Of a stretch of DNA of 64,000 nucleotides, positions 17,729-27,008 are shown one piece after another (position 1 is the stretch's first letter; the number at the start of each line of letters is the position of its first letter). The notes beneath the pieces were generated by a model. That model saw only the letters and a program-made list of their open reading frames with translations. It was not told the origin of the DNA and ran no database searches. Where the stretch lies: positions 4,064,115-4,128,114 of the forward strand of contig CP018227.1 of NCBI GenBank assembly GCA_016865035.1, in the 5' to 3' direction. The translations under genes were made by a program, and so were the position numbers. Source of the stretch: Kordiimonadales bacterium IMCC3096. GTDB taxonomy: Bacteria; Pseudomonadota; Alphaproteobacteria; Minwuiales; Minwuiaceae.

Positions 17729-18685
17729 ATGCGTATCGGTTCCTTCGGCAACAGCGAAGCCATGATCCAGCAGATGCTGCGTCAGCAGACCGACCTGGTG
17801 GAAACCCAGCGTCAGGTCGCGACCGGCACGAAATACAATGATGTGAAGGGCTTCGGCGCCGGCACGTCATCGCTGCTCAGTTCCCACTCCATCATGAACC
17901 GGCTGGATGGCTTCTACGAGAGCAACAAGTCGATCTCCGGCCGCCTGAATGCCTTCGACCACAGCCTGACGGAGCTGGAGGGTATCGGGAACCGGCTGCG
18001 CGACGCCCTGTTCACTGCCCGCGGCACCGGCGACGGCACGGGGCTGGTGACGGAGATCGACAGCCTGTTCCAGCAGGCCGCGTCCATCATGAACACCCGT
18101 TTCGAGGGACGCTTCCTGTTCGGCGGAACGCAGAGCGACCAGCAGCCGCTGGCCATCGAAACCACGGCGGACCTGATCGCCACCGCCGAGCCGCCCGCCG
18201 GAAACTTCTTCAACGATCAGGGCGACCCGAACAGCATCCGCCTGGACGAGCGCACCTCCGTGACGGTCGGCAATACGGCCTCACAGGTCGGGGAAGAGCT
18301 TCTGCATGCGATGCAGCGCATCCTGATGTTCGATGCCGGCACCCTGCCCGCCGGTGCGGGCGCATTCGCCCCCGCCGGAGACCTGGACCAGCAGCTGACC
18401 AATGATCAGGCCGAGTTCCTGCAGAGCGAACTGGACCGTGTGCTGGGGGCCATCGACACGATGAAGACCGCCGCGACCGACAATGCGCTGAACATCCGCA
18501 CCGTCGAGGACGTGCAGACCCGGATCGAGGACCAGAAGATCACTCTCTCCGAACTCATCGCCGACAAGGAAGACGCCGATCTCGGCGAAGCCGCCCTGCG
18601 CCTGAACCAGCAGCAGGTCGCCCTGGAAGCCAGCTTCCGCATGATCGCCCAGATGCGCCAGTTGAGCCTGGTGAACCTGCTTTAG
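17729..18685 (+). CDS. flgL: Flagellar hook-associated protein 3 FlgL
   Basis: The second junction protein between hook and filament, 318 residues, related to flagellin. The N-terminal D0/D1 helices (MRIGSFGNSEAMIQQMLRQQ, VETQRQVATGTKYNDVKG) and the C-terminal helix (EAALRLNQQQVALEASFRMI, MRQLSLVNLL) are typical, with the central stretch MNTRFEGRFLFGGTQSDQQP that marks FlgL. It starts 20 bp after flgK with GGGAGGCC upstream of the ATG. A strong hairpin at 18747-18775 follows the gene. Confidence 0.93.
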   Translation: MRIGSFGNSEAMIQQMLRQQTDLVETQRQVATGTKYNDVKGFGAGTSSLLSSHSIMNRLDGFYESNKSISGRLNAFDHSLTELEGIGNRLRDALFTARGTGDGTGLVTEIDSLFQQAASIMNTRFEGRFLFGGTQSDQQPLAIETTADLIATAEPPAGNFFNDQGDPNSIRLDERTSVTVGNTASQVGEELLHAMQRILMFDAGTLPAGAGAFAPAGDLDQQLTNDQAEFLQSELDRVLGAIDTMKTAATDNALNIRTVEDVQTRIEDQKITLSELIADKEDADLGEAALRLNQQQVALEASFRMIAQMRQLSLVNLL

Positions 18686-18746
18686 CGAACAGCGACTGAC
18701 ACGCTTGCTTGAAATACTGCAGGGGCGCCACAGCGGCGCAGCAACC

Positions 18747-18775
18747 GTGGCCCGGTGCGCCGTACACCGGGCCAC
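18747..18775. terminator. Bidirectional terminator between flgL and the F420-type oxidoreductase
   Basis: A perfect 11-bp stem, GTGGCCCGGTG (18747-18757) with CACCGGGCCAC (18765-18775), around a 7-nt loop, sits in the 102 bp between two convergent genes. There is no long U tract on either side, so its efficiency is uncertain, but position and stem strength fit a shared terminator. Confidence 0.7.
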
Positions 18776-18787
18776 GAATTTCCGAAA

Positions 18788-19846
18788 TCAGGCCGCGTGG
18801 TTCAGGTCATAGCCCTTGAAGGTCGTGCCGATCTTCTGGATGTCCTGCAGCACGTCCGGGTCGATCAGGGTCGGTTCCTCGCCTGCGGCAGTCTGGAAGC
18901 CGATGGAGTCGGACAGGCCGCCGAAGCGTTCCTCGATGCGGTTGGCGATCACGTCCCAGGTGCCATGGGCACAGAACAGGTCGACCACGTCGTCGGAGAC
19001 TTCCGCCGCCATCTCGTCCCAGCGCTGCTGCACCGACATGCGATGCAGCTTCTCGCCCAGGTCCAGCAGGTCATGCTGTTCGAACACGGGCCAGTAGGTG
19101 CGTGTGGAGCCGTAGAAGGCGACCCGGTAACGGACCCAGTCGTACATCTTGCGGACCTCTTCTTCCGTCTTGCCGGTGGCGATGAAGCCGCCGCCGGAGA
19201 TCTCGAAGTTCTCCCGGCTGCGTCCGCCCCGTTCGAAACCGGTCTCCAACTCCTTCATGATCACGTTCTCGATGTATTTCCGGGTGCAGAAGCCGTGCAG
19301 CCGGACGCCGTCGCAGACATGGCCTGCCACGCGCATCATCGCCGGGCCGACCGCGGCGATGGTCACCGGCGCGCCGACATGGCCCATCGGCTCCGGCGTG
19401 AAGTTGGGCGTCATCAGGGTGAAGGAATAGTGCTTGCCGATGAAGGCCAGGTCCCGCCCCCCCTCGGCCCAGCACTTCCAGATGGCATGCAGGGACTGGA
19501 TATATTCCTTCAGGCGCGGCGCGGGCGGGCTCCACGGCACGGAGAAGCGGCGTTCATTGTGTCCCTTCACCTGGCTGCCAAGGCCCAGCACGAATCGCCC
19601 GCCGGATGCGGCCTGCAGATCCCATGACGCCTCCGCCACCACCATCGGGCTGCGCGGAAAGGCAATGGCGACGCCGGTCGCGAGCTGGATGCTCTCTGTC
19701 GTGGTGGATGCAACGGCCAGCGGCAGGAACGGCTCGTTCGCATTCTCCTGCGTGACGATGCCGTCATAGCCTGCTTCCTCGATCTCCCGGGCGAAGGTAC
19801 CGGCATTCTTCAGGGGCACCCCCTGCATCGCGAACTGGACTTTCAT
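18788..19846 (-). CDS. LLM-class F420-dependent oxidoreductase (luciferase-like TIM barrel)
   Basis: A 352-residue luciferase-like monooxygenase-fold protein. Landmarks are EIEEAGYDGIVTQENANEPF, TGVAIAFPRSPMVVAEASWD, the barrel stretch GRFVLGLGSQVKGHNERRF, and APVTIAAVGPAMMRVAGHVC. Proteins with this layout use coenzyme F420 or FMN; F420 is favoured here because the F420 genes cofC and fbiC start divergently only 115 bp away. It would catalyse a hydride transfer on an unknown substrate. The ATG at 19846 is preceded by GGGGAGAGAGA. Confidence 0.85.
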   Translation of the reverse strand: MKVQFAMQGVPLKNAGTFAREIEEAGYDGIVTQENANEPFLPLAVASTTTESIQLATGVAIAFPRSPMVVAEASWDLQAASGGRFVLGLGSQVKGHNERRFSVPWSPPAPRLKEYIQSLHAIWKCWAEGGRDLAFIGKHYSFTLMTPNFTPEPMGHVGAPVTIAAVGPAMMRVAGHVCDGVRLHGFCTRKYIENVIMKELETGFERGGRSRENFEISGGGFIATGKTEEEVRKMYDWVRYRVAFYGSTRTYWPVFEQHDLLDLGEKLHRMSVQQRWDEMAAEVSDDVVDLFCAHGTWDVIANRIEERFGGLSDSIGFQTAAGEEPTLIDPDVLQDIQKIGTTFKGYDLNHAA

Positions 19847-19960
19847 TCTCTCTCCCCATCAAACGCAGGGGCCGGATGCAGCAACCGGAGGGTTCTGCTC
19901 ATGGACGCGGCCCTTGCCGCATGTATGATACCGCGCCAGTTGGGGAGGAAACAGGAATAG

Positions 19961-20653
19961 GTGGATCAGAGGTCCATGTGGATCATTCTGCCAATCAAGA
20001 ACATGGATCAGGCGAAGCAGCGGCTTGCCGGTGAGCTCTCACCGCAGGAACGGCGAAGCCTGTTCGAGACCATGTTGACCGACGTGTTCGAAACCCTGGT
20101 GCAGTGCAGGCGGACCAGCGGCATCGTGATCATCTCGCGGGAGCCGAAGGCGGCGGCCTTCGCCGAGCGCTATGGCGCGGAGCTGGTGGAGGAGCCGCTG
20201 AACGAAGGGCAGTCGGCGGCTGTCCAGCGTGGCGTCGATCATGTGCTGGCGAAGGGCGGACGCGGTATCGTGACGATTCCCGGTGATGCTCCGGCCCTGA
20301 CCGTGTTCGAGGTCGACGGGCTGATCGCCCTGAACGGCAATTCCGACCCGGCGCTGACACTCTGTCCGTCACATGACCGGCGTGGCACCAACTGCATCGT
20401 CGCGACACCACCGGACCTGATCCGGTTCCATTTCGGCCATGAGAGCTTTGGCCCCCACCTGCAGGAGGCCGAGAAGATCGGTATCACCCCCAGCATCCGC
20501 CCCCTGCCCGGCCTGGGCCTGGACATCGACACGCCGGAGGATGTGCTGAAGTTCCTCGACCTGCCGCACACCACGCGGACTCACCGGTTCCTGACGGAGA
20601 ACGGCATTGCCGAACGGCTGCTGGCGAAGCAGGCGCGGGACCTTGGCGCATGA
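19961..20653 (+). CDS. cofC: 2-phospholactate/phosphoenolpyruvate guanylyltransferase CofC
   Basis: A 230-residue nucleotidyltransferase that activates 2-phospholactate, 3-phosphoglycerate or phosphoenolpyruvate with GTP for coenzyme F420 assembly. Family features are the N-terminal WIILPIKNMDQAKQRL, the GDAPALTVFEVD metal-binding segment, and DRRGTNCIVATPPDLI with the FHFGHESFGPHLQEAE stretch. The GTG at 19961 has AGGA four bases upstream; an ATG at 19976 is also possible and gives the more usual N terminus. Its stop overlaps the ATG of the FO synthase gene (ATGA), so the two are translated together. Confidence 0.9.
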   Translation: MDQRSMWIILPIKNMDQAKQRLAGELSPQERRSLFETMLTDVFETLVQCRRTSGIVIISREPKAAAFAERYGAELVEEPLNEGQSAAVQRGVDHVLAKGGRGIVTIPGDAPALTVFEVDGLIALNGNSDPALTLCPSHDRRGTNCIVATPPDLIRFHFGHESFGPHLQEAEKIGITPSIRPLPGLGLDIDTPEDVLKFLDLPHTTRTHRFLTENGIAERLLAKQARDLGA

Positions 20654-23079
20654 GTGCTGAACTGCCCGATCGCGCGACGATCGATGCGCTGGCGGAGCTG
20701 CCGCTGGCCGATCTGATGGCGCGGGCCGCCGCCCGGCGCGATGCGTACCATGGCGACACGGTGACCTATTCGCGCAAGGTCTTCATACCGCTGACCCATC
20801 TGTGTCGGGATGTCTGCCACTACTGCACCTTCGCGGAGCCGCCGAAGAAGGGCGAGGCCGCCTTCCTCTCGCCGGAGCAGGTGCTGGAGATCGCGCGCAA
20901 GGGCGCGGCGGCGGGCTGCAACGAGGCGCTGTTCACCCTGGGCGACAAGCCGGAGCTGCGGTACCGCGCGGCGCGGGAAGCGCTGGAGCGGCTGGGCTAC
21001 GCCACCACCCTCGACTATCTGCACGCCATGGCGGAGCTGGTCTGGCGGGAAACCGGGCTGCTGCCGCACCTCAATCCCGGCCTGATGGATCTGAATGACC
21101 TGAACCGGCTGCGTCAGGTCTCCGTCTCCATGGGCATCATGCTGGAGGGCACCGCGCCCAGCCTGATGGAACGCGGCAAGCCGCACTTCGGCTCCCCCGA
21201 CAAGGACCCGGCCCTGCGCATCGCCTGCATGGATGCCGCAGGAGAGGCCCGGGTGCCCTTCACCAGTGGTATCCTGATCGGTATCGGCGAGACGCGGGCG
21301 GAACGGCTGGACGCGCTGTTCGCCCTGCGTGACCTGAACGACCGCCACGGGCACCTGCAGGAAGTCATCATCCAGAACTTCCGCGCCAAGCCGGGCACGA
21401 AGATGGTCGATGCCCCGGAACCGGATCTGGACGAGCTTTGCTGGACGATTGCCATGGCGCGGCTGCTCTTCGCGCCGCAGATGCATGTGCAGGCCCCGCC
21501 GAACCTCAGCCCCGGCGTGCTGCCGCGCCTGATCGGTGCCGGCATCGACGACTGGGGCGGCGTTTCCCCGGTCACGCCGGATTTCGTGAACCCCGAAGCC
21601 CCCTGGCCGCATCTGGAGAAGCTGCGGTTGGAGACGGCGCTGGGCGGCAAGCGGCTGGCGCAGCGGCTGCCGGTCTATCCCGAACACATGGAAGACGCCG
21701 ACCGCTGGCTCGATCCGGCGTTCCACAAGGCGGTGCTGGACCGTACCGACGGACAGGGACTGGTGCGCGATGACGCCTGGTCGCCAGGGGAGCATGACGC
21801 GATCCCTGACCTTCCCGCCATGCGTCCCTCCGGCACCCTGAAACCGATCATCGACCGTGCGGTTGCCGGGGAGCGGCTGGAGCCCGAGGAGATCGTGCGC
21901 CTGTTCCGTGCCCGCGACGCCGACTTCGTGGCCGTCGTGCAGGCGGCGGATGCGCTGCGCCAGCGGGTCAGCGGCGAGAGTGTTTCCTACGTCGTCACGC
22001 GTAACATCAACTACACCAACGTCTGCTACTTCAAGTGCCAGTTCTGCGCCTTCTCCAAGGGCAAGCTGTCGGAGAACCTGCGCGGCCGCCCCTATGACAT
22101 CGGCCTGGACGAGATCCGACGCCGGGTGCGGGAGGCCTGGGATCGTGGCGCGACCGAAGTCTGCATGCAGGGGGGCATCCACCCCGACTATACTGGCCAG
22201 ACCTATCTCGACATCCTGGACGCGGTGCATGAGGCCGCACCCGGGATGCATGTGCATGCCTTCTCCCCGCTGGAAGTGGCCCAGGGCGCGGCAACCCTCG
22301 ACCTGCCCGTCGCCGAATTCCTGCAGCGGCTGAAGGATCACGGTCTTGGCACCCTGCCCGGCACTGCAGCTGAAATTCTGGATGAAGAAGTACGCACAAC
22401 CCTTTGTCCGGACAAGCTTCGTACAGATCAATGGCTGGACGTCATGCGCGACGCCCACCGGGTCGGATTCCGCACCACGGCGACGATCATGTTCGGTCAC
22501 ATCGACCACTACCGTCACTGGGCGCGGCACCTGTTGAGCATCCGCGACCTGCAGGCGGAGACCGGCGGCTTCACCGAGTTCGTGCCCCTGCCCTTCGTCC
22601 ATATGGAGGCACCGATCTACCTCAAGGGTCGCGCCCGCAAGGGTCCGACGTTCCGGGAGGCGGTGCTGATGCACGCGGTGCCCCGGCTGGTGTTCAACGG
22701 TCTGATCGACAATATCCAGACAAGCTGGGTGAAGATGGGTCCGGCGGGCGTGCGGGCGTGCCTCGCCGCCGGCGCCAACGACCTTGGTGGCACCCTGATG
22801 AACGAGACCATCACCCGCGCCGCCGGTGCCGCGCATGGGGAGGAGATGCCGCCGCACATGATGGAGGATCTGATCCGCCAGTCAGGCCGCACCGTCCGCC
22901 AGCGCACCACCACCTACGAGACCGCCCCCGAAAGCCGCACCCAGCGCTCCCGACAGGCCGCCCCACTGGAGGAGGTGGTCAACACCCCGGCCACCCGTTA
23001 CGACCGCGATCAGCGCCCGAGCCGGTTGGTAAGGCCAGGACTGGAGGCCGCTTTGAGGGAGATCAGCGGCGGGGATTGA
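20650..23079 (+). CDS. fbiC: Bifunctional FO synthase (fused CofG-CofH)
   Basis: An 809-residue protein with two radical-SAM modules that makes 7,8-didemethyl-8-hydroxy-5-deazariboflavin, the chromophore of F420, from tyrosine and a ribityl uracil. The CofG half (about 1-390) has CRDVCHYCTF. The CofH half (about 400-780) has VCYFKCQFCAFSKG and EVCMQGGIHPDYTG. Each CX3CX2C binds a 4Fe-4S cluster. CofG-first fusions are known as FbiC in actinobacteria and also occur in some proteobacteria. It is coupled to cofC by ATGA. CofD and CofE, needed to finish F420, are not in this window. Confidence 0.95.
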   Translation: MSAELPDRATIDALAELPLADLMARAAARRDAYHGDTVTYSRKVFIPLTHLCRDVCHYCTFAEPPKKGEAAFLSPEQVLEIARKGAAAGCNEALFTLGDKPELRYRAAREALERLGYATTLDYLHAMAELVWRETGLLPHLNPGLMDLNDLNRLRQVSVSMGIMLEGTAPSLMERGKPHFGSPDKDPALRIACMDAAGEARVPFTSGILIGIGETRAERLDALFALRDLNDRHGHLQEVIIQNFRAKPGTKMVDAPEPDLDELCWTIAMARLLFAPQMHVQAPPNLSPGVLPRLIGAGIDDWGGVSPVTPDFVNPEAPWPHLEKLRLETALGGKRLAQRLPVYPEHMEDADRWLDPAFHKAVLDRTDGQGLVRDDAWSPGEHDAIPDLPAMRPSGTLKPIIDRAVAGERLEPEEIVRLFRARDADFVAVVQAADALRQRVSGESVSYVVTRNINYTNVCYFKCQFCAFSKGKLSENLRGRPYDIGLDEIRRRVREAWDRGATEVCMQGGIHPDYTGQTYLDILDAVHEAAPGMHVHAFSPLEVAQGAATLDLPVAEFLQRLKDHGLGTLPGTAAEILDEEVRTTLCPDKLRTDQWLDVMRDAHRVGFRTTATIMFGHIDHYRHWARHLLSIRDLQAETGGFTEFVPLPFVHMEAPIYLKGRARKGPTFREAVLMHAVPRLVFNGLIDNIQTSWVKMGPAGVRACLAAGANDLGGTLMNETITRAAGAAHGEEMPPHMMEDLIRQSGRTVRQRTTTYETAPESRTQRSRQAAPLEEVVNTPATRYDRDQRPSRLVRPGLEAALREISGGD

Positions 23080-23307
23080 TTCATTCGCGCGCCGGGGTCC
23101 AACGTTCTCAAGCCGGTTCCCCGTGTCGGGAAGCGACCACCCCCATGCTGTATGATCGACGCGGAATCGTCAGCAACCAGTTGATTTTCCGGACGCTTCT
23201 GAATTGAGGCGGGTAGGTCAATCCTGTATCTCTGTCAGCGAAAGTGCACCGCTGTGGAGACCGGTAACGAACATGCACGACCCGATCAGCAGGGACGGAA
23301 CGCACCG

Positions 23308-25071
23308 ATGACTTCCAGAACGAGACGGAAACTCGCTGCAATCGTGGCAGCGGATGTTGTCGGCTGGTCCCGCCTGATGGGCGCTGATGAGGTCGGCACC
23401 CTCTCGATCCTCAAGCAGCACCGCAGGGAATTGATCGATCCCAGGATAACCGAATTCGGCGGACGGATCGCGAACACAGCCGGGGACAGTCTTCTGGTCG
23501 AGTTCCCCAGTGCCGTCGATGCGGTGCAGTGTTCAGTGGATATCCAGCGGGAAATGGCTGAACGGAACGCAGGCCGGCCCCAGGACCAGCAGATGATGTT
23601 CCGGATCGGCATCAACCTGGGAGATGTGATCGCCGATGGTGAGGATGTCTTCGGCGACGGCGTCAATGTGGCGGCGCGGCTGGAAGCCTCGGCCGAGCCC
23701 GGAGGCGTCGTGGTCTCCGACACGATCCATGAGCAGACCCTCGGCAAGCTGGCATACCCTTTCGAGGATGGCGGGCTGCAGCAGTTCAAGAATATCGACC
23801 GCCCGATCCGGACCTGGCGCTGGACGGGAGCCACGGATACCGGTTCTGACAGGACGAAGGCCTCTCCGCAGGACCCGAAGGCGGCCGACGAACGCCCGGC
23901 CATTGCGGTGGTGCCCTTCAACAACATGAGCGCCAGTTCGGATGAAGACTATTTCTCGGACGGGCTGACCGAAGACATCATCACCGCTCTCACCTACTGG
24001 CGCTCTTTCGATGTCATCGCGCGGAATTCCTCCTTTGCCTACAAGGGCAAGTCCTTCGACGTCCGGACCGTGGGACGGGAACTGGGTGCGCGCTATGTCC
24101 TGGAAGGAAGCGTCCGCAAGCAGAAGTCCCGCGTCCGCGCGACCGCTCAGCTGATCGACTGCGAGAACGGCCATCATGTCTGGGCCGAGAAGTTCGACCG
24201 TGATCTGGAGGACATCTTTCAGATGCAGGACGAGATCGTGCAGGCAATAGCGTCGGTGGTAGCCCCGCAGCTGGACCGGGCCGAACTGGAACGCTCGGCG
24301 CTCAGGAAACCGGAAGACCTGGATGCCTGGACGCTGTGCCTGCGGGCCAAGCCCCTGGTGCGGCGGCGCACCGCTGAATCGTCGGCGCAGGCGCGTGCCC
24401 TGTTCTCCCGGGCCATCGAACTGCAGCCGGACTTCTCGGAGGCCCATGCCGGTCTGGCCATGTCCCATAATGTCGACGCCATTAATGGCGACTGCGCCGA
24501 CATCGACCAGACCCTGAAACAGGCGATGAATGCGGCAAGAATGGCCGTTGCCCATGATGACGCCTCGGCCTGGGCGCATCATGAGCTGAGCACGGCCTAC
24601 CAGCTTCTGGGCCTGGTCGAGGATGCGATCGCCGAGGCGGGTATTGCGGTGAGACTGAATCCCAACGACGCCTATACCCTGCACGCGCTCGGCAACAAGT
24701 CGGACCTTGCAGGGGATATTTCCGGGATATCCCACATGGAACGGGCACAGGCGCTCTGCCCGGAAGACGCTTCGTCGCCGACGCAGCTGGCGTTTCTGGC
24801 GCGGGCCTACCTTGTCGCAGGCGACTACATAGCCTCGGTCAGGGTGGCGCGAGAGGCGATTCGGAAGGATGCCGGGAAACCGGCGTCGCATTACATCCTC
24901 GCCCTCGGGCTCGTCATGCAGGGAGACACCGACGGTGCGCGGGGCGCAATTGCCGAATGCGACGGGATCAGTCCAGGCTTCGTCGAGAGTCGCCGCGGCT
25001 GGCAACCCTACAGCGATGCGGCCTGCAACGCCCGTCTTGCAGAGATCCGTACCGCCACCATTGGCATCTAG
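23308..25071 (+). CDS. Class III adenylate/guanylate cyclase with TolB-like and TPR domains
   Basis: About 587 residues in three parts. Residues 1-175 are a class III cyclase homology domain (AAIVAADVVGWSRLMGADEV, TAGDSLLVEFPSAVDAVQC, GDGVNVAARLEA) that would make cAMP or cGMP, with two candidate metal-binding Asp. Residues about 200-330 are a TolB-like domain (IAVVPFNNMSASSDEDYFSD to YVLEGSVRKQ). The rest is TPR repeats. No signal peptide is evident. The ATG at 23308 is preferred over the GTG at 23254. This architecture is widespread in Rhizobiales and Rhodospirillales, and its signal is usually unknown. The 228 bp before it show nothing definite. Confidence 0.85.
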   Translation: MTSRTRRKLAAIVAADVVGWSRLMGADEVGTLSILKQHRRELIDPRITEFGGRIANTAGDSLLVEFPSAVDAVQCSVDIQREMAERNAGRPQDQQMMFRIGINLGDVIADGEDVFGDGVNVAARLEASAEPGGVVVSDTIHEQTLGKLAYPFEDGGLQQFKNIDRPIRTWRWTGATDTGSDRTKASPQDPKAADERPAIAVVPFNNMSASSDEDYFSDGLTEDIITALTYWRSFDVIARNSSFAYKGKSFDVRTVGRELGARYVLEGSVRKQKSRVRATAQLIDCENGHHVWAEKFDRDLEDIFQMQDEIVQAIASVVAPQLDRAELERSALRKPEDLDAWTLCLRAKPLVRRRTAESSAQARALFSRAIELQPDFSEAHAGLAMSHNVDAINGDCADIDQTLKQAMNAARMAVAHDDASAWAHHELSTAYQLLGLVEDAIAEAGIAVRLNPNDAYTLHALGNKSDLAGDISGISHMERAQALCPEDASSPTQLAFLARAYLVAGDYIASVRVAREAIRKDAGKPASHYILALGLVMQGDTDGARGAIAECDGISPGFVESRRGWQPYSDAACNARLAEIRTATIGI

Positions 25072-25166
25072 ACGCTGCAGTTTCCCTGGCGAGCAACGGT
25101 TGACCCTTGGGGGAACCTGTTGACCGTGTCGCCGTCCTGTTGCCCCGGTTCCCCCGGAGAACGCCC

Positions 25167-25445
25167 ATGCAACATCTGGCTGTGATCTTCGCCACGGTCT
25201 TTCTTGCGGAACTCGGAGACAAGACCCAGCTCGCCACCCTGCTGTTCGCCACCGACAAGCAGCAACATCCCATGCTGATCTTCATGGCTGCTTCGCTGGC
25301 CCTGGTTGCATCCACCGCCATCGCCGTGGCGCTTGGCACAGTGGCGGAACGTTACCTGACCATGATCCCCCTGAAGCTCATTGCGGGGGCCGGGTTCGTG
25401 ATCATCGGCCTGCTGACCATCTGGGGCCACTATGCCGGGAAATGA
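25167..25445 (+). CDS. Half-size TMEM165/GDT1 (UPF0016) family transporter
   Basis: A 92-residue membrane protein with three hydrophobic segments and one copy of the family hallmark, ELGDKTQLATLLFA. Relatives are cation exporters, for example manganese exporters in bacteria and cyanobacteria. Most members have two such repeats; single-repeat proteins must pair, as homodimers or with a second small subunit, and I see no second gene here. The ATG at 25167 follows CGGAGAACG; a reading from a TTG at 25107 is less likely. The metal carried is inferred from the family only. Confidence 0.85.
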   Translation: MQHLAVIFATVFLAELGDKTQLATLLFATDKQQHPMLIFMAASLALVASTAIAVALGTVAERYLTMIPLKLIAGAGFVIIGLLTIWGHYAGK

Positions 25446-25465
25446 GAAGGCAGCCCTGAGACCGC

Positions 25466-25585
25466 TCAATGCAGCGCAGGCGTCGGTCTTCGGGTTCTTC
25501 GCGTGCGGTGGCCCGCATTCACGTACAGGCCGTCGATGGGGCAGCTTGTCGTGATGATCGGGCTGCGGTCTCCCTGACCGACAGG
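25466..25585 (-). pseudogene. Decayed duplicate of the 3' end of the sarcosine-oxidase-beta-like gene
   Basis: On the minus strand this stretch reads RSPIITTSCPIDGLYVNAGH, then RRTRRPTPALH and a stop. The intact gene at 27009-28274 ends with SPIITKSPIDGLYVNAGW and finishes GPTPALH. The DNA agrees: 25466-25486 is identical to 27009-27029, and 25509-25565 closely matches 27176-27231, with roughly 120 bp of the intact copy missing between them. It is a remnant with an internal deletion, in direct orientation with the full gene and on the other side of the cyclase gene. Confidence 0.8.
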
Positions 25586-25599
25586 GCCCTGCTTGTAGG

Positions 25600-26904
25600 T
25601 CAAGCAGCCGTTGCGTCGATTGTCTGACGGCGAATCTGGAGAGGAGCTTCCCGCCCCTTCACCGTAACGGTCTCGGGTGCGCCGAATTGCGCGTCCGCCA
25701 GACTGGCCTCGACCACGATTTCCCCGGCCTGCGCAGCTGTGCACAGTCTTGCAGCAATGTTCACTGCATCGCCGATCACGGTGAAGTCGCGTCGGGTTTC
25801 CGGACCGATGGCACCGGAGATCACCTCGCCCCGAAAGATCCCGATGCCGATGCGGCGGGGCATTTGCGCCTGGCTGACCCGCGCCTGTATCTCCCGCGCC
25901 GCCGCAACTGCACGCGCTGCGCCATCTGCGGCGTCGAAGCGGGCGAGGATGGCATCGCCAATCATCTTGTCCACGTCGCCACCATGTCGCGCGAGGATAT
26001 CGACCTGCAGCCCCATCACCGCGTTCAGGAACCCCACGACGTCCTCTGGAGAGTGGTGTTCGCTGAACCCGGTGAAATCCCGGATGTCGGAAAAGAACAG
26101 TGTCGTTGTCAGCTTCCTGGAGGCCATCTCGTTGCCACCTGCCGCCGCCCGTGCCGCATCCGCGGCTGTCGCCGAGACCAGGGACTCCAGACGCTGGCGC
26201 AAGGCACCGATCAGGTTGGACCGCGCGTCGATATCCCTCTGTGCGCGGATGACAAGTCGATCAAGCGCAACGCCCAGGACAACGAACAGCAGGACCAGGA
26301 CTGCAATGATGGGAATGGCCGACGTGATGTAGATATCGTCGAGGTACCTGACGGGTTCGTAGAGTTCGAAGACAGCGCGCAGGACCCCATCATCGTCGTA
26401 AACGGGCACGTAGAACTCGTACTGCTTCTCCCCACTGGGCAAGGTCCTGGTCACGAGGCCTGGCTGGGCTTCGCTGATCGCCTCGCGGAGGGCCTCGCCG
26501 GCCTCACGTGTTCCGATTTCCTCCGCATGGGTTGCGTAGAGCACCACACGGTTGAGGTCATAGACCTTGAGTTCGGGAAGCTGTTGACGCTCGACTTCGG
26601 TTTCGAACGCCTGTGCCAGTCCTGCTGCGTCGTCGGACTCCCGCAGTTGGGCAATCGAACGACCGGACATGAGCGCCTGCCAGGCCTCTCCCCCGTTTTC
26701 CCGAACCGAGCGTTCGATTGTCTGGGCACGTCGCTGTGCCAGCTCGAGATAGATGGCCTCCACAGCTTCACGCGCCGTGAGTCCGATGATCAGCAGGGAC
26801 AGGGCGAAGAATACAAGCAGAGCGGGAGCGAAGCGACGGCGGAACTGCCGCTTCAGGGGGAAGGGTTCGCCAATGCTCGGCGCAGGATCAATGGGTTGGC
26901 TCAC
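25600..26904 (-). CDS. Membrane-bound class III adenylate/guanylate cyclase
   Basis: A 434-residue protein: a cytoplasmic N terminus, transmembrane helix about 26-43, a periplasmic sensor domain (about 45-190), a second helix about 192-213, then a class III cyclase domain. The catalytic domain shows LFFSDIRDFTGFSEHH (metal Asp), GDVDKMIGDAILARF, and GDAVNIAARLCTAAQ. It would make cAMP in response to a periplasmic signal. It lies between the intact sarcosine-oxidase-like gene and a decayed copy of that gene's 3' end, so its position may reflect an insertion or duplication event. No ribosome site stands out at the ATG. Confidence 0.87.
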   Translation of the reverse strand: MSQPIDPAPSIGEPFPLKRQFRRRFAPALLVFFALSLLIIGLTAREAVEAIYLELAQRRAQTIERSVRENGGEAWQALMSGRSIAQLRESDDAAGLAQAFETEVERQQLPELKVYDLNRVVLYATHAEEIGTREAGEALREAISEAQPGLVTRTLPSGEKQYEFYVPVYDDDGVLRAVFELYEPVRYLDDIYITSAIPIIAVLVLLFVVLGVALDRLVIRAQRDIDARSNLIGALRQRLESLVSATAADAARAAAGGNEMASRKLTTTLFFSDIRDFTGFSEHHSPEDVVGFLNAVMGLQVDILARHGGDVDKMIGDAILARFDAADGAARAVAAAREIQARVSQAQMPRRIGIGIFRGEVISGAIGPETRRDFTVIGDAVNIAARLCTAAQAGEIVVEASLADAQFGAPETVTVKGREAPLQIRRQTIDATAA

Positions 26905-27008
26905 GGCGGGAACCCGATCTTTCTGTGACTGTTCAATACCGGAAGGTAGCGACTGGCGTTCCTCGTATCAGGGAATTTCCCGGGCGCGTCGACCCGCCTT
27001 GCCCCTCA

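Noticed and set aside
20581-22857. Minus-strand open frame of 758 codons opposite the FO synthase gene
   Set aside because: It is the antisense shadow of fbiC, which has two full radical-SAM motifs; the opposite frame shows no domain pattern.
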